DNA from: Serinus canaria
Taxonomy: Eukaryota > Chordata > Aves > Passeriformes > Fringillidae
Length of the DNA stretch: 64,000 nt
Direction of reading: 5' to 3'
Assembly (NCBI RefSeq): GCF_022539315.1
Contig: NC_066315.1
Coordinates: 120,533,374 to 120,597,373 of the forward strand
In this document: positions 38,101 to 50,217 of the stretch, piece by piece
How positions within the stretch are numbered: position 1 is the first letter of the stretch
How the letters are laid out: each line of letters opens with the position of its first letter
Translations under genes and position numbers: made by a program
Notes under the pieces: model-generated
Database searches by the model: none
What the model saw: only the letters and a program-made list of their open reading frames with translations
Told to the model about the DNA's origin: nothing

Positions 38101-40760
38101 CAGTGACTCCCCCACACTTTGCCTAAAATGGAGATAGTTCCTTGAAGTTTTTTAAGTAGATCACAGGAATGAGCTGCATTTCTTTTATCAATTAAAAAAA
38201 CCCAACCAAACAAACATAGAAACTGATATGAAAATTCTTTAATATGGAAGAACTCTTCAAGTGCAGCAGCATGTGTTGTTTGCTCTCTATATGGTGTACT
38301 CACCACCTTTGTGTTGAAAGCAAGACTTTTATATATTGTTTAAGAAAACATTTTGCAAAACACATTTGACCAGGGACTGCATTTATCAGTTTATACAGAA
38401 AATGTAAAAGAAATGAAAAAAGTTGATCTACCCAGATTCCAAAGAGAATGACGAATCTGCACCTAAACTGCCAACACTCAAGAAAAAAACTTATGTGAGG
38501 CAAAAATTCCAGAGGTAATCAGTATAAAAGAAATCATCTGATGCTAGTGGCTTTCTCTTTGTCTCCAAGTCATTTGGGTTAGACTTGCCTGAAATTCTTA
38601 TAACAGCACCTCCTAAGAGAAGAAAATATTTAACCATAAGCAGCAAAAGAAAAACAGGAGTCTCATTTCTTTCAATGTAACTCTGACACCATGCTGAATA
38701 TTGTTATATTTTACACATCACAGTTCAACTGTGGCTGTTGAACCATGGGAAGCAGATGAAAAGAAGGGGAGAAAGTACACACAGCACAAGCTACAGAGAG
38801 CTATCCTTCACACATGTACACAGGGGGTTCCTCATCTGAAATGCCTGTGATTGCTTATCTGATCCTAATGTGAGAATGGCCAAAGCATGGACAACACCAC
38901 CTCAGAACTGGACAAAAAATTGAAAACGTTTTGATTTCTAATCCCTCCTTGGAATGAGGGGGAGTGAAGAAAAAATACCCAATTTACATTAATCTGCTCT
39001 TTATCTCAGGGCACAGAGTAGTCTGTAAAAGGTAAGTGCTCACATTTCTCACAATCTTTGTTTCAAACACACCAGGTTAAATTAGAATCACAGGAGTCAA
39101 ACAAACATGCAGAGTTGTTTTTTCCCCTATATAAAGTCCCTTAGATAACAACTTCACAGAATATAATTATATATGGATAAGTACTCTCTATTTTCTCACA
39201 GACAACTAGTAAATGGTGTTTTAAATGTAGAGTTGTATAAATCAATGCTTTTTAATGTCATTTGACTAGTTTGCTTATGGACAAAACTGAACTATAACAC
39301 ATTGTGAGCAAATGTTTTCACCATCTGAAGCATAGCCCTGACAGCACAGCATAGAAGGCTCTTCAAAGGTTTTGGGAACCAAAACATAAAATCATGTCAG
39401 AAATCAGAGTAACTTGACCTAAGTACAAAGAGAGTTAACGAGTTCTTCCTAAAATGGGAAGAAGCCTTCTGTAGAAAGAGGGATCTTTCCCCTGGGTTCC
39501 AGGGTCATAGGGTTGAGATGAAGTTCAAAGTCAGACAAAGTCAATATCTTTGACCTTCCCATAGCAAAACAAACACTAATGGTGAGTGTCAGTAACAGTT
39601 CAATAGCAATGAATGTTTTTCTTAAAGGACAGGGTAGAGTCAGGGACTTAGCTCTCCCTTTGTGAGGGTAAGCTTGTTCCACTGCTGGAAGACTGCACTA
39701 TAAGTCAGCTCAGAAACTGAATGATGTCAATGTATCAGTGTGACAAGAGTAGCTCCATGGACATGGAAAATGAAGAAGGAAGGATTTGGATCTTCTCAGT
39801 CTTGAAGTTACTAAATACAAAAGCCAAGTTTTTGCCTTATGCCTGTATATCATGAAAGAGGAAAATCTTTATAGAAGTTATCCTTCCATACTGATTTCTT
39901 ACCTACTTTTTCTTTATCACTTGCTTAAACAAGTATTTCTTCATGGTGAATTTTTCTGAGTTGGTACAAAGGTTTGACACTGATATTTTTGTAGAATTTC
40001 TTCTATACCGTCTGTCCTGTTTGCTTTTCACTTGCTACCTTTAATTAATTTTACTTGCCTTTAATCACACTTTTTGTCCCTATCTCCTTGATTTTTATTA
40101 TAAAAATTTCATGTAGTCTTCTGAAACAATTTTAAGTCTTGCATAAGATTTTGATTTACCTTTACATTCAGGAAGTAGGAATCATCTTTCTCACTAAATT
40201 TTTAATGCTTTCTCACTAAATTTTAACTGTGATTTTGGGATACTTTTAAGCTTTTTTTTTTTTTTTTCTGCAGTTCATCTATAGCCATGACTTATGCCTG
40301 TGCATCTCACCCATAATATAAAAAGGCTTCATCAAATGGTTGTTCCAATCTCAGGAGGAAACTCTCTCTGCAATACTTCCCGCAACAAATGCAGACCAAG
40401 TGACATTGGTTGCTGCTGCATTCAGTTCTGTCTGGTAGAGCAAATGCTGTCTTCATGTTTAGAGTAGTTCTAATCTTATTTCTCTACAACTGCAGTCTAG
40501 ACCTTTCCAAAACAAAATGCCTGCTCAACCCCAGGACACAGTTTAGGGCTGTACTTGCTTTCATACTACATGGAGCCTTTGTTTCTTGAAAACAAGAGCT
40601 GTTTCCTGCTTCATTTTTCTTTTGTCTTAAGTCTCTTTGAAACTGTCACCTTTTTGACTACATGTTGCCTATTCCTGTGAGGTTATTCTTTACAAGCTCA
40701 CTACTGTAGTTGTATTGTCTTGTTTTTCTTTCAAGAAATTGATCTGGCTTTGTGCTTCTA
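29170..40760. other. 11.6 kb intergenic block without recognisable young transposons
   Basis: The longest stretch of the window with no recognised transposon. Apart from a 15-T run (35426-35440) and a 16-T run (40252-40267), it looks unique. The A/T-rich segments around 34660-35300 and 36840-37260 have many TAAT/ATTA cores, and such stretches could be distal regulatory elements. This is only a compositional remark. No coding exon is recognised. Confidence 0.45.
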
Positions 40761-41610
40761 CCATAGAATCACTGAGGCTGGAAGTCTCAAAGCACGGTCA
40801 GCTCTAAGCTCACACCAGGCTGCTTGGGGATTTGGCTAGTTGGGTCCTCTAAGTTTCCAAGAACACAGACCATCCAAGCTCCCTGGGTGACCTGTTTTGT
40901 TGCTGTCCTGCCCACCTAAAGGAAAAGTTTACTGTGGCTGAACTTCTTGTTTTAATTTATATCCATTTTCTTTTGTTCTTCTGCTGTGCACTTCTGAAGA
41001 TACTGGCTCCACCTGATCAGTTACCTACACATAGCTTCTGTCAGACCAGTTTCAGGTCTTCCCCAAACCCATCTCTGCTTCAGGCTGAATATTCTTATCC
41101 TATCCTTATCCTCTTCTCAGTACCAATGCTCCAGCCCCTGATCATCATGACGGCCCTCTACTGAAGTCACTCCATCTTACTGGTGTCTTTCTTTTAATGG
41201 ATAGGCTGTGTCTGAAGAAACTGGATGCACTACAGTGGTCTAGATGTGGCCTAAAATCTGTCAAGTACAAGTGAATAATTACTTCTGCTAATACATCCCA
41301 GGAAGCAGTCAGCCTTTGATGTGAAGACATGCAGCTAGCTCATATTCATTTGGTCTACCAAGGCCTCAGGTCCTATTCTGCACAGCTGCTCCTTGCCAGT
41401 ATCCTAGAAGGCCCAGCTCGTATCAAAGGTTTCTTCCCAGTTGAAGAATTTGGCATCTCTCCTTGCTGAAATCCCACTGGTTCATTTCTTCACTGACTAC
41501 AATTTTTTCCAACTTTTTCCAGCTTCTTCACTTCCAATTAAACACCATAAGGCTTCCCCATCTTCTGTGCAGCTGGGGCTTCAGCATCTCTGCTGAGTGT
41601 TTGTCATCCT
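40761..41610 (-). repeat. CR1 LINE fragment, older, about 850 bp
   Basis: Antisense CR1 landmarks run in order: 'ccatagaatcactgaggctg' (3' tail), 'ccctgggtgacctgttttg', 'cttcaggctgaatattctta', 'ggatgcactacagtggtcta', 'gcacagctgctccttgcc', 'gttgaagaatttggcatctc' and 'ccagcttcttcacttcc'. The 3' part is clear. The part above 41400 is more diverged and is assigned by continuing order. Confidence 0.75.
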
Positions 41611-43110
41611 ACCAGACACTGTATTCCTGATCTTTGTTCCTCATCTCCTCCATGTGGCAGCCTGGCTCCTTGGCAAATGCGCAGCTGCTGCAGGTGACAA
41701 GGTGGTCTCCCAAAAGGTCAGCCTTTAGGCTCCCTTCAGAGCCCTGCCAGGGACAAGGCCTCCTCTTTCCCAGATGCAGCTGCTTGACATTCCCAAATCA
41801 GAAGGTAAAGCCAAGATAAAAGATGTATACATGTTTTAGTGTAAACAGCAGAATAAGTATTTAGCAGCTGATAGATTTGGTAGAAGAAAAATTGTGGAAT
41901 AGCCACCCTTTCCCAGCAACAGTCGCTCTAAAGTTTGTAGGAGACTGTCTACAGCTCCCAAAGATGTTAGAAAAATGTCTCAGAAGATACAGAAAAGAAT
42001 CTGGAAACTACTCTGCAAACTATCTTGTCTCTCAGCTTCAGTTTTGCATATTTTAACAGTTCTTGTTTATGTTAACGTCACATTCTCCTAGAATCTCATT
42101 CTCCATTTTGGGTCTCCAAATCTTGCTACAATTCAGTCTTGAATTAGGGATTCTATAAAACCTCAAAAATTGCATAATAAATTTGAGCGTCTCAAATCTG
42201 TTGTAAATGCTTGAAAAGTTCCATACTCTCTTTAACTGATATACTTAAAAGACTCTTTCTCTCTAGGAGTTCTGTTTTCCTAAAATATCTGTAGTACTGG
42301 CTGATAACTGCTTTATGCCATTTCACTTTTCTGGAATAATAAATGCTTCTCATACCTCTGGCCCAAGAGTACATTGATAAAAAGGAAAATATCTTCTGCT
42401 TATATATTTTTTTTAATTAATTTATTCATCCTCATGAAGATATAAAACTCATGCTCAGCTTTTCTGCTGTACTTCTGAGGATTATTTACTGCATTTAATT
42501 ATTTAGCTTATTAGCTACTAGGCATTTAATAACTTACCACTTCAAATTTCATGTTTTAAGAAACTGTTCCTCCATTTCTGTAGACAGTGGTCTGTGGGAG
42601 ACTTGTGTCAGATTGCGGGACAATATAATACCATAAAAATGTTGTGAAGGTGAGAAATAGATATCTAAGCAGACCTCTCACAAGAAAAAAAATTAAATTG
42701 CAATACTCAGGAAGTACTTTATTCTATTCCAGGCCTAAAAATGTTATCTGTTTAGTGCAAATAGATGAGATAGAAATAGGCAGAAAAGGGCATTTAAAGA
42801 CACAGATTTAGACCCTTGCCTGAAGTTGTAAGCAATAAACTACACAGCCCAGAGTCACAAAGAAGGCCAGCAACTCATCCAGAAACTGATGTCACATTTT
42901 CAGCTTTGAATACAATGAACTGGTCACTAAACTCTGCATTCTTTGAATATTTAGAAACTTTTTTGGTTTTAAATTTAGTTTCTTTAAGGCAAGTTCATTT
43001 GGGCACATTCAGATCAAACATAATTTAGAAGGTTGTTTTGCTCACAGGATTTGAGTATGAAGGAAGAAGGTGAACAGCTTTCCAGATTCCTAAAGTGTAT
43101 GTAACACATG
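41610..43110. other. Intergenic sequence, nothing recognised
   Basis: AT-rich unique sequence. No CpG cluster, exon or transposon is identified. Confidence 0.5.
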
Positions 43111-44442
43111 TTCCTGACAAAGCTGGTGAAGGAATCAAGCAGGGAAGGGTTACCACTGGACCTGTTGTTTATGAACAGAGAAGGATTGGTGGGTGATGAT
43201 GTGGTCTGAGGCTGTCTTGGCCACAGCAGTCATGAGATGAGAGTTTTCAGCTACCAGAGAAATAAAGAGGGGCATCAGCAGCCCTGCCACCCAGGACTTC
43301 CACAGGACAGACTTTGGCCTGTTTAGAGACTTGTGGACAGAGTCCCTTGTGAGGTGGGACTAAAGGGCTAAGGAGTCCAGGAAAACTGGACATTCTTCAA
43401 GAAGGAAACACTAAAACACAGAAACAAGCCATCCTCATGTGTGGAGCGGTAAGGTAGCGGGGAAGACGTCTGGCCTGACTGGACAGAGAGATTTGGCTGG
43501 AGCTCAGGAAAGTAAGGAGAGGTTGTGACCTTTGAAAGAAGGGGCTGGCAACTCAGGAGGACTACAAGGATATTGTGAGGTTAAGCAAACAGAAAATTAG
43601 AAGGGCCAAAGCTCAGCTAGAACTTAATCTGCCTAGTGTCATCAAAGACAATAAAAAATGTTTCTATAAATACAAAGCAACAAAAGTAGGGCTAAAGAAA
43701 ATCCCCTTGTAATGCCTTCTTTGCCTCATTCTATGATAGCATTGCAGTTGTTTTCTGGGTGCTGAGTCCCTGAGCTTGGAGACAGAGATGAGGAGAAGAA
43801 TGAAGGCCCCAGCAACCACAGGAAAATGGTCAGTGAACTCCTACACCACTTAGACAGACACAAGTCTACAGGGCCAGATGGGATCCACCCAAAGGTGTTG
43901 AGGGAGTTGGGGGAAGTGCTCTCTGAGCCACTTTTACCAGCAGTCCTTGCTACCTGGGGAGGTCCCAGCTAACAGGAAGTTGAAAAATGGGACAGGATGC
44001 TGTTGTAGTCTATTTAGATATCAGTAAATGTTTTGACACCATTTCCCACAGCATTCTCCTGGAGAAATTGGTGGCTCATGGCTTGGATGGGTAAAAAACT
44101 GGCTGGAGTAGAAAGAGCCTAGAGAGTACTGGTGAATGAAGTTATATCCAGCTGGTGTCAGGTCGCAGCTGGTGTTCCCGTGGTTCAGTGTTGGGGCCAG
44201 TTCTGTCTATTATCTTTATTGATGACTGTCTAATATCTTACCCAATTTAGGTTGAATATTAAGAATTTTTTTTTCACTGAAAGGTTTGTCAAACCTTGGA
44301 ACAGGCTGCCGGAGTTGTTTAAAAGACACGTAGATGTAGCACTTACAGACCTGGCTTAGTGGTGGACTTGCCAGTGCTGGTTTAACAGTTGGATTTGATG
44401 ATCTCAGAGGTCTTTTCTAAATGATTCTATGATCCTATGCTG
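43110..44442 (+). mobile_element. CR1 LINE, 5'-truncated, with internal deletion
   Basis: Sense-oriented CR1 of about 1.3 kb. The 5' part carries the pre-RT segment 'gccaaagctcagctagaact' and 'aataaaaaatgtttctataa' (43605-43670). RT then gives D-A-V-V-V-Y-L-D-I-S-K-C-F-D-T-I-S-H near 43998-44052 and S-V-L-G-P-V-L near 44190, so the usual D-F-S-K-A-F-D-T reads D-I-S-K-C-F-D-T. Just after 'tttattgatgactgtctaat' (about 44237) the sequence jumps to the 3' UTR 'aggttgaatattaagaa', so the FADD block and the rest of ORF2 are deleted. It ends with two terminal repeat units (attctatg, atcctatg) near 44422-44440. Confidence 0.9.
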
Positions 44443-45385
44443 CTAAAATGAATACTCTAAAGGTCAGGAGAAATACTGTAGAATATGCACACCCACTCTA
44501 CAAAATGAGTGCCAAGTTGCTATGTATCTTTGCTTCATATAGAAAAAGAAATATTAGAAGTGCTGAAAGCAACATAATGCTAGAGTAAGAACCTGACTGG
44601 CAGATGACAAATGTTGAACACCCACTAAAATATTACTCTTTTTCATTTCAGTACTCTTTAAGGTTCTAAAAAGGATGCTTCAATCCAGCAGAAATGAAAC
44701 GTGAACTTCTGCACTTGGAGTCTGAAATGTTGCTTTTTTTAGTATTGGTATAAACTGCATTTTTCAACTCCATTTTCAATTATAGAGATGCTTAAAACAC
44801 CATATAAAGACACTACATCATCAAAGAGCTATGAGAGAATTGGAAAAAAGCTTATGTTTGATTATGATGATTGCACAAGACAAGCACTGAAGACACTACT
44901 CTGATGCTTAGGGAGATTTTGTTTTATAATTTATCGATCCAAAAAAATTAAGTACTTATGCATTAATCTGTTTTCATTATGCTGGTTATGATAGGATTCC
45001 TAAGCAATGCCCAGAGTAGTGAAATGTGACACAATACCAAAGGAAACTCTGGAAAATATATGCTTGAAATGACAAATACACTTAGCCTAGTAAATTCTTA
45101 ACCCTTCTGTTTCTGTTCTCTGTGACCAGTGGTTTCTGCTGATGTGTCAGCGAGAAGAATACTGATTTTATCAGTACCTCAAAGTGTGCTAATTACCTCA
45201 TTTCTAAGAAATGTTATATTATGACTGGCAAAAGCTCTTTAGCATCCACTCTACTCGGCAGGAATTTCTTGGCAGAGCAGAGTTCTTGATAGATGTAATT
45301 AGCATTTCCTCTCATTATAAATAATTGTTCCTCATTTTCTACTAATTCTTTTCTAGGCTATTGATACATTTCCAGTAACAACAGA
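44442..45385. other. Spacer between two sense CR1 copies
   Basis: Unique AT-rich sequence. Nothing else is recognised. Confidence 0.5.
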
Positions 45386-45797
45386 CAAACCTGAGCAAGC
45401 TGGGAGCATCTTTCTTATGAGGAGAGATTGTGGAAGCTGGGCCTGTTTAGTCCAGAAAAGAAGACTGAGAGGGGACCCCATTAATGCATATAAATATCAC
45501 AAAGGTGGGTGTCAAGAGGATGTTGTCAGACTCTTTTCAGTGGTACCCAGTGACAGGACAAGGAGTAATGGCCATAAACTAAAACACAAGAAGTTCCACC
45601 TCAGCATGAGGAAGAATTTCGTTACCTGAAGGTGGCAGAGCACTGGAACAGGCTGCCCAGTAGGGGTGGAGTCTCCCTCTCTGGAGACATTTGAAGCCCA
45701 TCTGGACTGTTCCTCTCCAGATGACCCTGCCTTGTCAGGGGGGTTGGACTAGATGATCTCCAGAGGTCCCTTCCAACCCTAGCAATTCTGTGAAATT
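45385..45797 (+). repeat. CR1 LINE 3' end, well preserved
   Basis: About 410 bp that follow the CR1 3' consensus closely: 'ggaagctgggcctgtttag', 'gagaggggaccccattaatg', 'actggaacaggctgcccag', 'ctggagacatttgaagccca' and 'ttggactagatgatctccag', then the terminal 'agcaattctgtga'. Preservation is better than in most other copies here, so it belongs to a younger CR1 subfamily. The 5' end is truncated and there is no coding capacity. Confidence 0.93.
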
Positions 45798-48180
45798 GTT
45801 TCATGAGTCTTCCATACGCCAGTTTTGTTATTGTTGCCACTGGCTACACAGTATATTAAGGATATTACTGTTTGGGTTTGGTGAAAGTTATATTTTAACT
45901 GGTTTGGAAAAAAAAAAGTATAATACTGAGAATATGATTGTCCATATCATACTTATTCTATCTTCTTTGTTTGAAGAGTTTATCTTTGGCCTAAAATACT
46001 GGATAGGATTCAGTTGGAGATGAAGCCACCAAAAGTACTGTCTATATATAATCTGAGTGCTTAAACCCCCAGTGTAATTAACAAAGATATAGTCAACACA
46101 ATCAATGATGTTCAGAGTTATTCAAGCAACCTTCTAGGGTATGTGTCTGATGTGATTTGAGAAATATTAATGTGTGAGGTTTTTTAAACTTTACTATACC
46201 TGGAGATACAGAACAGGAAAAAAAACCCTGCATTTTTAGACTTCAACTGTATGAATTATTGTCTGCCACTATAGATATAATATCAAAATTATCTCAAATC
46301 CCAGGCAGGTATTGTCAAGCTATTCAGAAGTAAAATAAATTGTAATAAATATTTCAAGCTTAACTGCCTAATATTAGCAAGCCACATAAAATTATTTTGC
46401 TGTAAATATACTACTCCTAAATTACAATTCAGCTTTTATAAATTCTTAATTCATTTACGAAAATGTATGTCACTCAACATGATGAAGTTCATCCCACTTT
46501 GTTGAGCAATGGGTAATCACCATTATTCAGAAATTCAGGATTTATAGTCTTAATGAAAGGAATACGCTACAGAAGAACCATGACTATTGTGAGTCATCAC
46601 TTTTATTGTGCAGAGAAGGTAAAGATGCTACATTTAATAAATTTATATCCTGTTCTTTTTGACCCATGCCTTTTTACACCCAAGCCTTTGTCATAGGCTT
46701 ATGGCCCAGACAAAATCTAGATCTTATGCTAATATGTTATGTTGCCATTTCTCCTTTTTTTCCTATGCATGAGCACTGGTTCTGTGAAAATGCAAATATT
46801 TTCTAGTGAAGCCTCAAAATCTAGTCCATTTCCTAGAACTGAGTCTTTCAGAAGATAAACTGAGTTATTTTTCTTTCTTAGTTTCTTCTACATTCTTTTT
46901 CATTCTTGACAATATAACTTTTCTCACTGGTAAAATGTGCCGACATTAGGTACAAGAATTATTGCCCTTTATTTTTTCCCAGACTGCTCAGTAACCATTA
47001 TGGGGCCATCTTGGCTGGCACATTCTGTTCTTAATTCGGTTTACAGATATTTTGACTCATTCAAAGTCTCACTAATGCTCTGTCTCTTGCCCATAATGGT
47101 CTTTTTTCACAGGTCTGATTGTTTGCTTTGTCTTTTTGGAGATGGCTGAAGAGTCAGGAAATATTTCTTTTTGTGTATGTTGCAGATGGTTCCATCCACT
47201 TCTTATTTTTCTCATTGCAGATGTCTTTGATGTGTTTTCTCTTCATTCCTCTTCATTTTAGACATTCCTCTCCTTGGCACAGACCTTCATGAAAATTTCA
47301 GTGTGGCTTCATTGGTCTTGCTTGCTAAATTTCATTGCATATCTGGTGATTAACTCTTCCAGAAGAAAACTGAATGCACATGTCTGTGTGATTTTCTTCA
47401 CTATCTGACTTGTCAAGCCTGAGAGTTACGAGTTACTAATCACGTTTTCACTATTTGCAACTCCTTCTTGACAACTGAGCAGTACAACACCCTTGGGATG
47501 AGATACTCTCATGTTCAAGGCCTTTCACATTCACAATCACTTTTGGCAATAATGCTTATTAGCTTTGCTCATGACATTTTTTTTAACATTTAGGTGAGTA
47601 GGTGCACTGACTGCTTGTTGACATAGAAAAAAACAATTAGACAGTAAGAGAAATAAAAGGATTTTCTCATAAACTGGTCTGTTTGTAGGGAAATACAGCT
47701 CAGTTTTACAGATGTGAAAGGTATGGCTATTTCACATTTGCTTGTATGACCTTGCTGTTCTGTATAGTGCCCTGTATCATAAGAGCCTCCAAGTACTGCC
47801 ATGAGGTATGAGGAAATAATTATAGCACTCTAGAATGTGACTAACTAGTAAAATCTACCCTCTGAACTTCCTGACATGTTAAGTTGGTGTCTTCCCTTTG
47901 ATAACTCATTGAAATCAAAGGACCTGCGGCAACTCAAAGCAGCTGAGGATTCTTATTGTATTCAAACAATGGGAAGACAGTTCCTGACATTAACACGAAC
48001 AAAAAAGAACTTCATTTCAGAAGAAAGAAAATTGAATGAAAAGACTCATCCAACATCTAGTCTTGCAAGGACAAATTATGTCTTCAAGTTTCTTGTATAA
48101 TCATGCAAAGGAATACCTGCAGCTTAAGTAGCAGTTTTGGGCAGGCTGGGCATACACACAGAAATGTAACTAATTATGAT
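45797..48180. other. Intergenic sequence upstream of PI15, nothing recognised
   Basis: AT-rich and T-rich unique sequence. No exon or recognisable transposon is seen. Any proximal enhancers of PI15 would be expected here, but I cannot point to one. Confidence 0.45.
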
Positions 48181-48400
48181 CCTTTATACTTAACACCTTT
48201 CGTCACCAAGTACACTATCAAACACTAGTCATTTGATCCTTACGACATGTCTGTAGAAGACTATTATACTGTTGTAGAGATTGCACACAGAGATTAAATG
48301 GTTTGGGTTAGGCCACACAGCAAGTGAGCAGCAGAGCCAAAAGGAGAGCGTGAGTGTTGGCTTCCAGCCCTGTGCTCCAACTACTGGACTGCACTTCCTT
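48180..48400 (-). repeat. MIR SINE relic, nearly full length
   Basis: The plus strand reads as the reverse complement of a mammalian-type/amniote MIR: 'catttgatccttacgacatg', 'gactattatactgttgta', 'cacagagattaaatgg', 'aggccacacagcaagtgagc', 'agcagagccaaaagg', 'tgtgctccaactactggact' and 'gcacttcctt'. The run covers the tRNA-related head (right side) and much of the core and tail (left side). MIR elements were active in early amniotes, so this copy is very old. It lies about 160 bp upstream of the CpG island of PI15. The remaining readability so close to a promoter could reflect constraint. Confidence 0.7.
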
Positions 48401-48559
48401 AATACTTAAATCCCATATTGCTTCTTTAACAGAGCTACTGAAACTTTTGAGCAGCCCTAAGTTTTGGTGTAACAACAAACCTCTTGTGTGTCTCTCTCCT
48501 AGCTCCTTTATGATGTCACAAACCGGTGTAATGGCACATTTAAGGACTTCACTTCACTT

Positions 48560-49430
48560 CACAGACTGCCCCAGGTCGCCCAGCCCTGGCGGGGGGTCAG
48601 CCTGACACGCGTAGCTCCCATACGCTGTCCGCAGTACACAATTGCTGGCTGCTGCTGCTTCTCTGCTCGCTTTCCTCATGGCCGCAGTGTTATGCCCTTA
48701 GCTCTGCCGTGTGAGTGGCTGGACCATTCTGTGCTTAAAGAATTCCAGCTATAGGCTAGCTAATGGGAAACAGATGTCTCCCTGGCACTGCCGGCAGCTT
48801 TCGGTCCTGCCGCTCCCGTAGCTTCCCACTGGCAGACGTTCAGGTAACAGCTCTGGGACAACCACGGCCGCCCGGAGCTCTGCCCGCGCCCCGGAGGGCA
48901 GAGGGCGAGGGAGGAGAAGGGGGCGAGCGGAGGGGGCCCGGCCCTCGGGCAGCAGCCGTGCCGGCCATGGATGGAGCGGGGCCGCTCGTCGCTGCCCGGC
49001 GGGGCCCGGGACACTGCGCTGCCGGGCCGGGCCGGGCCGGGGACACGCCGGTGCACGGGGTCCGCTTCCCGGGACTGGGACCACAAACTCAGGTTTGCAA
49101 ACTCTGCGCTCCATGCCGCGCCGTGGGGGCTCGTGGAGCTGCGAGAAACAGCGCTTCCCGAGCCAGCACGATGCTTGGGAAATGAGGGAAAAAAACAGCC
49201 ACGGAGGGGAAAAAAAAAAAAAAAAAAAGGTAGGAAATGCCGAGTAGAGAGTCTTGCACGCTGCCTCTTAGTGCTGCATCAGGCGGGGGTGTGACCGAGT
49301 CCCCTCAGCACCCACCCTCCGGGGTGCCACCCAATGGCTGCCGTGTGCTCGCACAGCCCCTCCCGCCCGCCCCGGCTGAGCGGGACCCGCCGCGACACTG
49401 CCCGCACTGGCTCGCACGGGCTGTAACATA
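48560..49430. promoter_or_regulatory. CpG island at the PI15 5' end
   Basis: About 870 bp that stand out sharply from the AT-rich surroundings by GC content and by frequent CpG (for example cgcgtagc near 48608 and the GC-rich cores 48860-49080 and 49330-49420). It includes a GGGCC/GCCGG tandem at 49020-49041 and several Sp1-type GC boxes (ccgcccgccccgg near 49370). Overlapping open frames of up to 140 codons on both strands are by-products of GC-rich sequence. It probably serves as the promoter region of PI15, possibly with alternative upstream start sites: candidate donors ttcag|gtaaca near 48843 and actcag|gtttgc near 49091. Confidence 0.8.
49210..49228. repeat. A19 homopolymer within the CpG island
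   Basis: An uninterrupted run of 19 A lies between GC-rich segments, directly followed by GGTAGG. Such a tract in a promoter excludes nucleosomes and is prone to length change. The exact number of A may be an assembly or sequencing approximation. Confidence 0.8.
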
Positions 49431-49434
49431 TAAA
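49331..49434 (+). promoter_or_regulatory. Predicted core promoter: CCAAT box, GC boxes, TATA box
   Basis: A CCAAT box (49331-49335, in acccaatggc) is followed by a GC box near 49370 and a TATA box TATAAA at 49429-49434 (context acatataaaggc), which predicts transcription start near 49459-49465 on the plus strand. A second TATA-like run, TATATATA, lies at 49551-49558 and could drive a shorter leader starting near 49582. The order and spacing are conventional. The start site itself is inferred. Confidence 0.55.
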
Positions 49435-49459
49435 GGCTGTCAGCAGCTCCTCTGGCCAG

Positions 49460-49606
49460 AAGCTGCACAACCAGCACGGTTTTGTTCTTTGGGGGGTTGT
49501 AATAAGAGACACTTCTTCACAAAGGTTCATATCATCACATAGGAGAGTGCTATATATACTGGGAGAACAATAGACTCTGTTCTTTTTTTCTTGGTATTAT
49601 CCAGAG
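49460..49606 (+). other. Predicted non-coding exon 1 of PI15
   Basis: Starts about 30 bp after the TATA box and ends at a consensus donor (ccagag|gtaagcc, donor GT at 49607). The predicted exon has no ATG, so it would not introduce upstream open frames. A non-coding first exon before the signal-peptide exon agrees with my recollection of vertebrate PI15 structure. Start is uncertain by tens of bases; the 3' end rests on one good splice donor. Confidence 0.5.
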
Positions 49607-50148
49607 GTAAGCCATTCAGTTCCATAAGTTTGCTTTGCATGCAGTTTTATCAATGCTCCTCACACTTGGTGAACTTAAGATTTGAATGCTGTTTCTGAGA
49701 TGTCCTGCTTTCATGTTGAATATGTTTTCTTTTGCCTACTAGTTTATCTCTGCCACATTGTGTCAATACACTCCATGCCCATGGGGTGGGCATAGCCTAG
49801 GATGTATTTTTAATTTTCAGTGGAAAACATGATGTGAGGTTTCTTGCAGTCTCCCTCTTTAAGATTAGTGTGGTTTATGGACTGATTGGCTGTGATAGCA
49901 CTGTCACTATTTCAGGAATACTACCAGCTCTGACCATGCACTTCATAATGATACTTCATCTGGTATGTTGTAGTAAGCCCATCATCACTTAATGCAGTTA
50001 TTGAAAATTGCTCAGCAACACGTGTTCTGCCTGGTTTGTTTCTATGATTGAGCTGACAGAATGATTTTTCTGGTCACAGCCTGCTTGTTCACTTTGTCTT
50101 GCTACACAGATGTACAGAATCACATCTTTGGTATCTTCTCTTCTACAG
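49607..50148 (+). other. Predicted intron 1 of PI15 (5' UTR intron)
   Basis: A 542-bp interval from gtaagcc (donor) to a pyrimidine-rich acceptor cttctcttctacag ending at 50148. An alternative acceptor is ttaaagcag ending at 50180. Both leave the same start codon in exon 2. Confidence 0.45.
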
Positions 50149-50217
50149 ATTTGCTTTCTGCTGCCCTGACTTAAAGCAGAGTACCTCTGTGGCCTGTCTG
50201 TCTCCTTTGGCCCCAAA
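50149..50217 (+). other. Predicted 5' UTR part of PI15 exon 2
   Basis: 69 bases between the acceptor ctacag and the start codon, with no ATG and a pyrimidine-rich middle. Together with predicted exon 1 this gives a leader of about 216 nt. Confidence 0.45.

Noticed and set aside
48749..49185. Overlapping 108-140-codon open frames on both strands
   Set aside because: They lie in the CpG island, where stop codons are rare. They are Pro/Ala/Arg/Gly-rich, overlap one another on both strands, and match no known protein.
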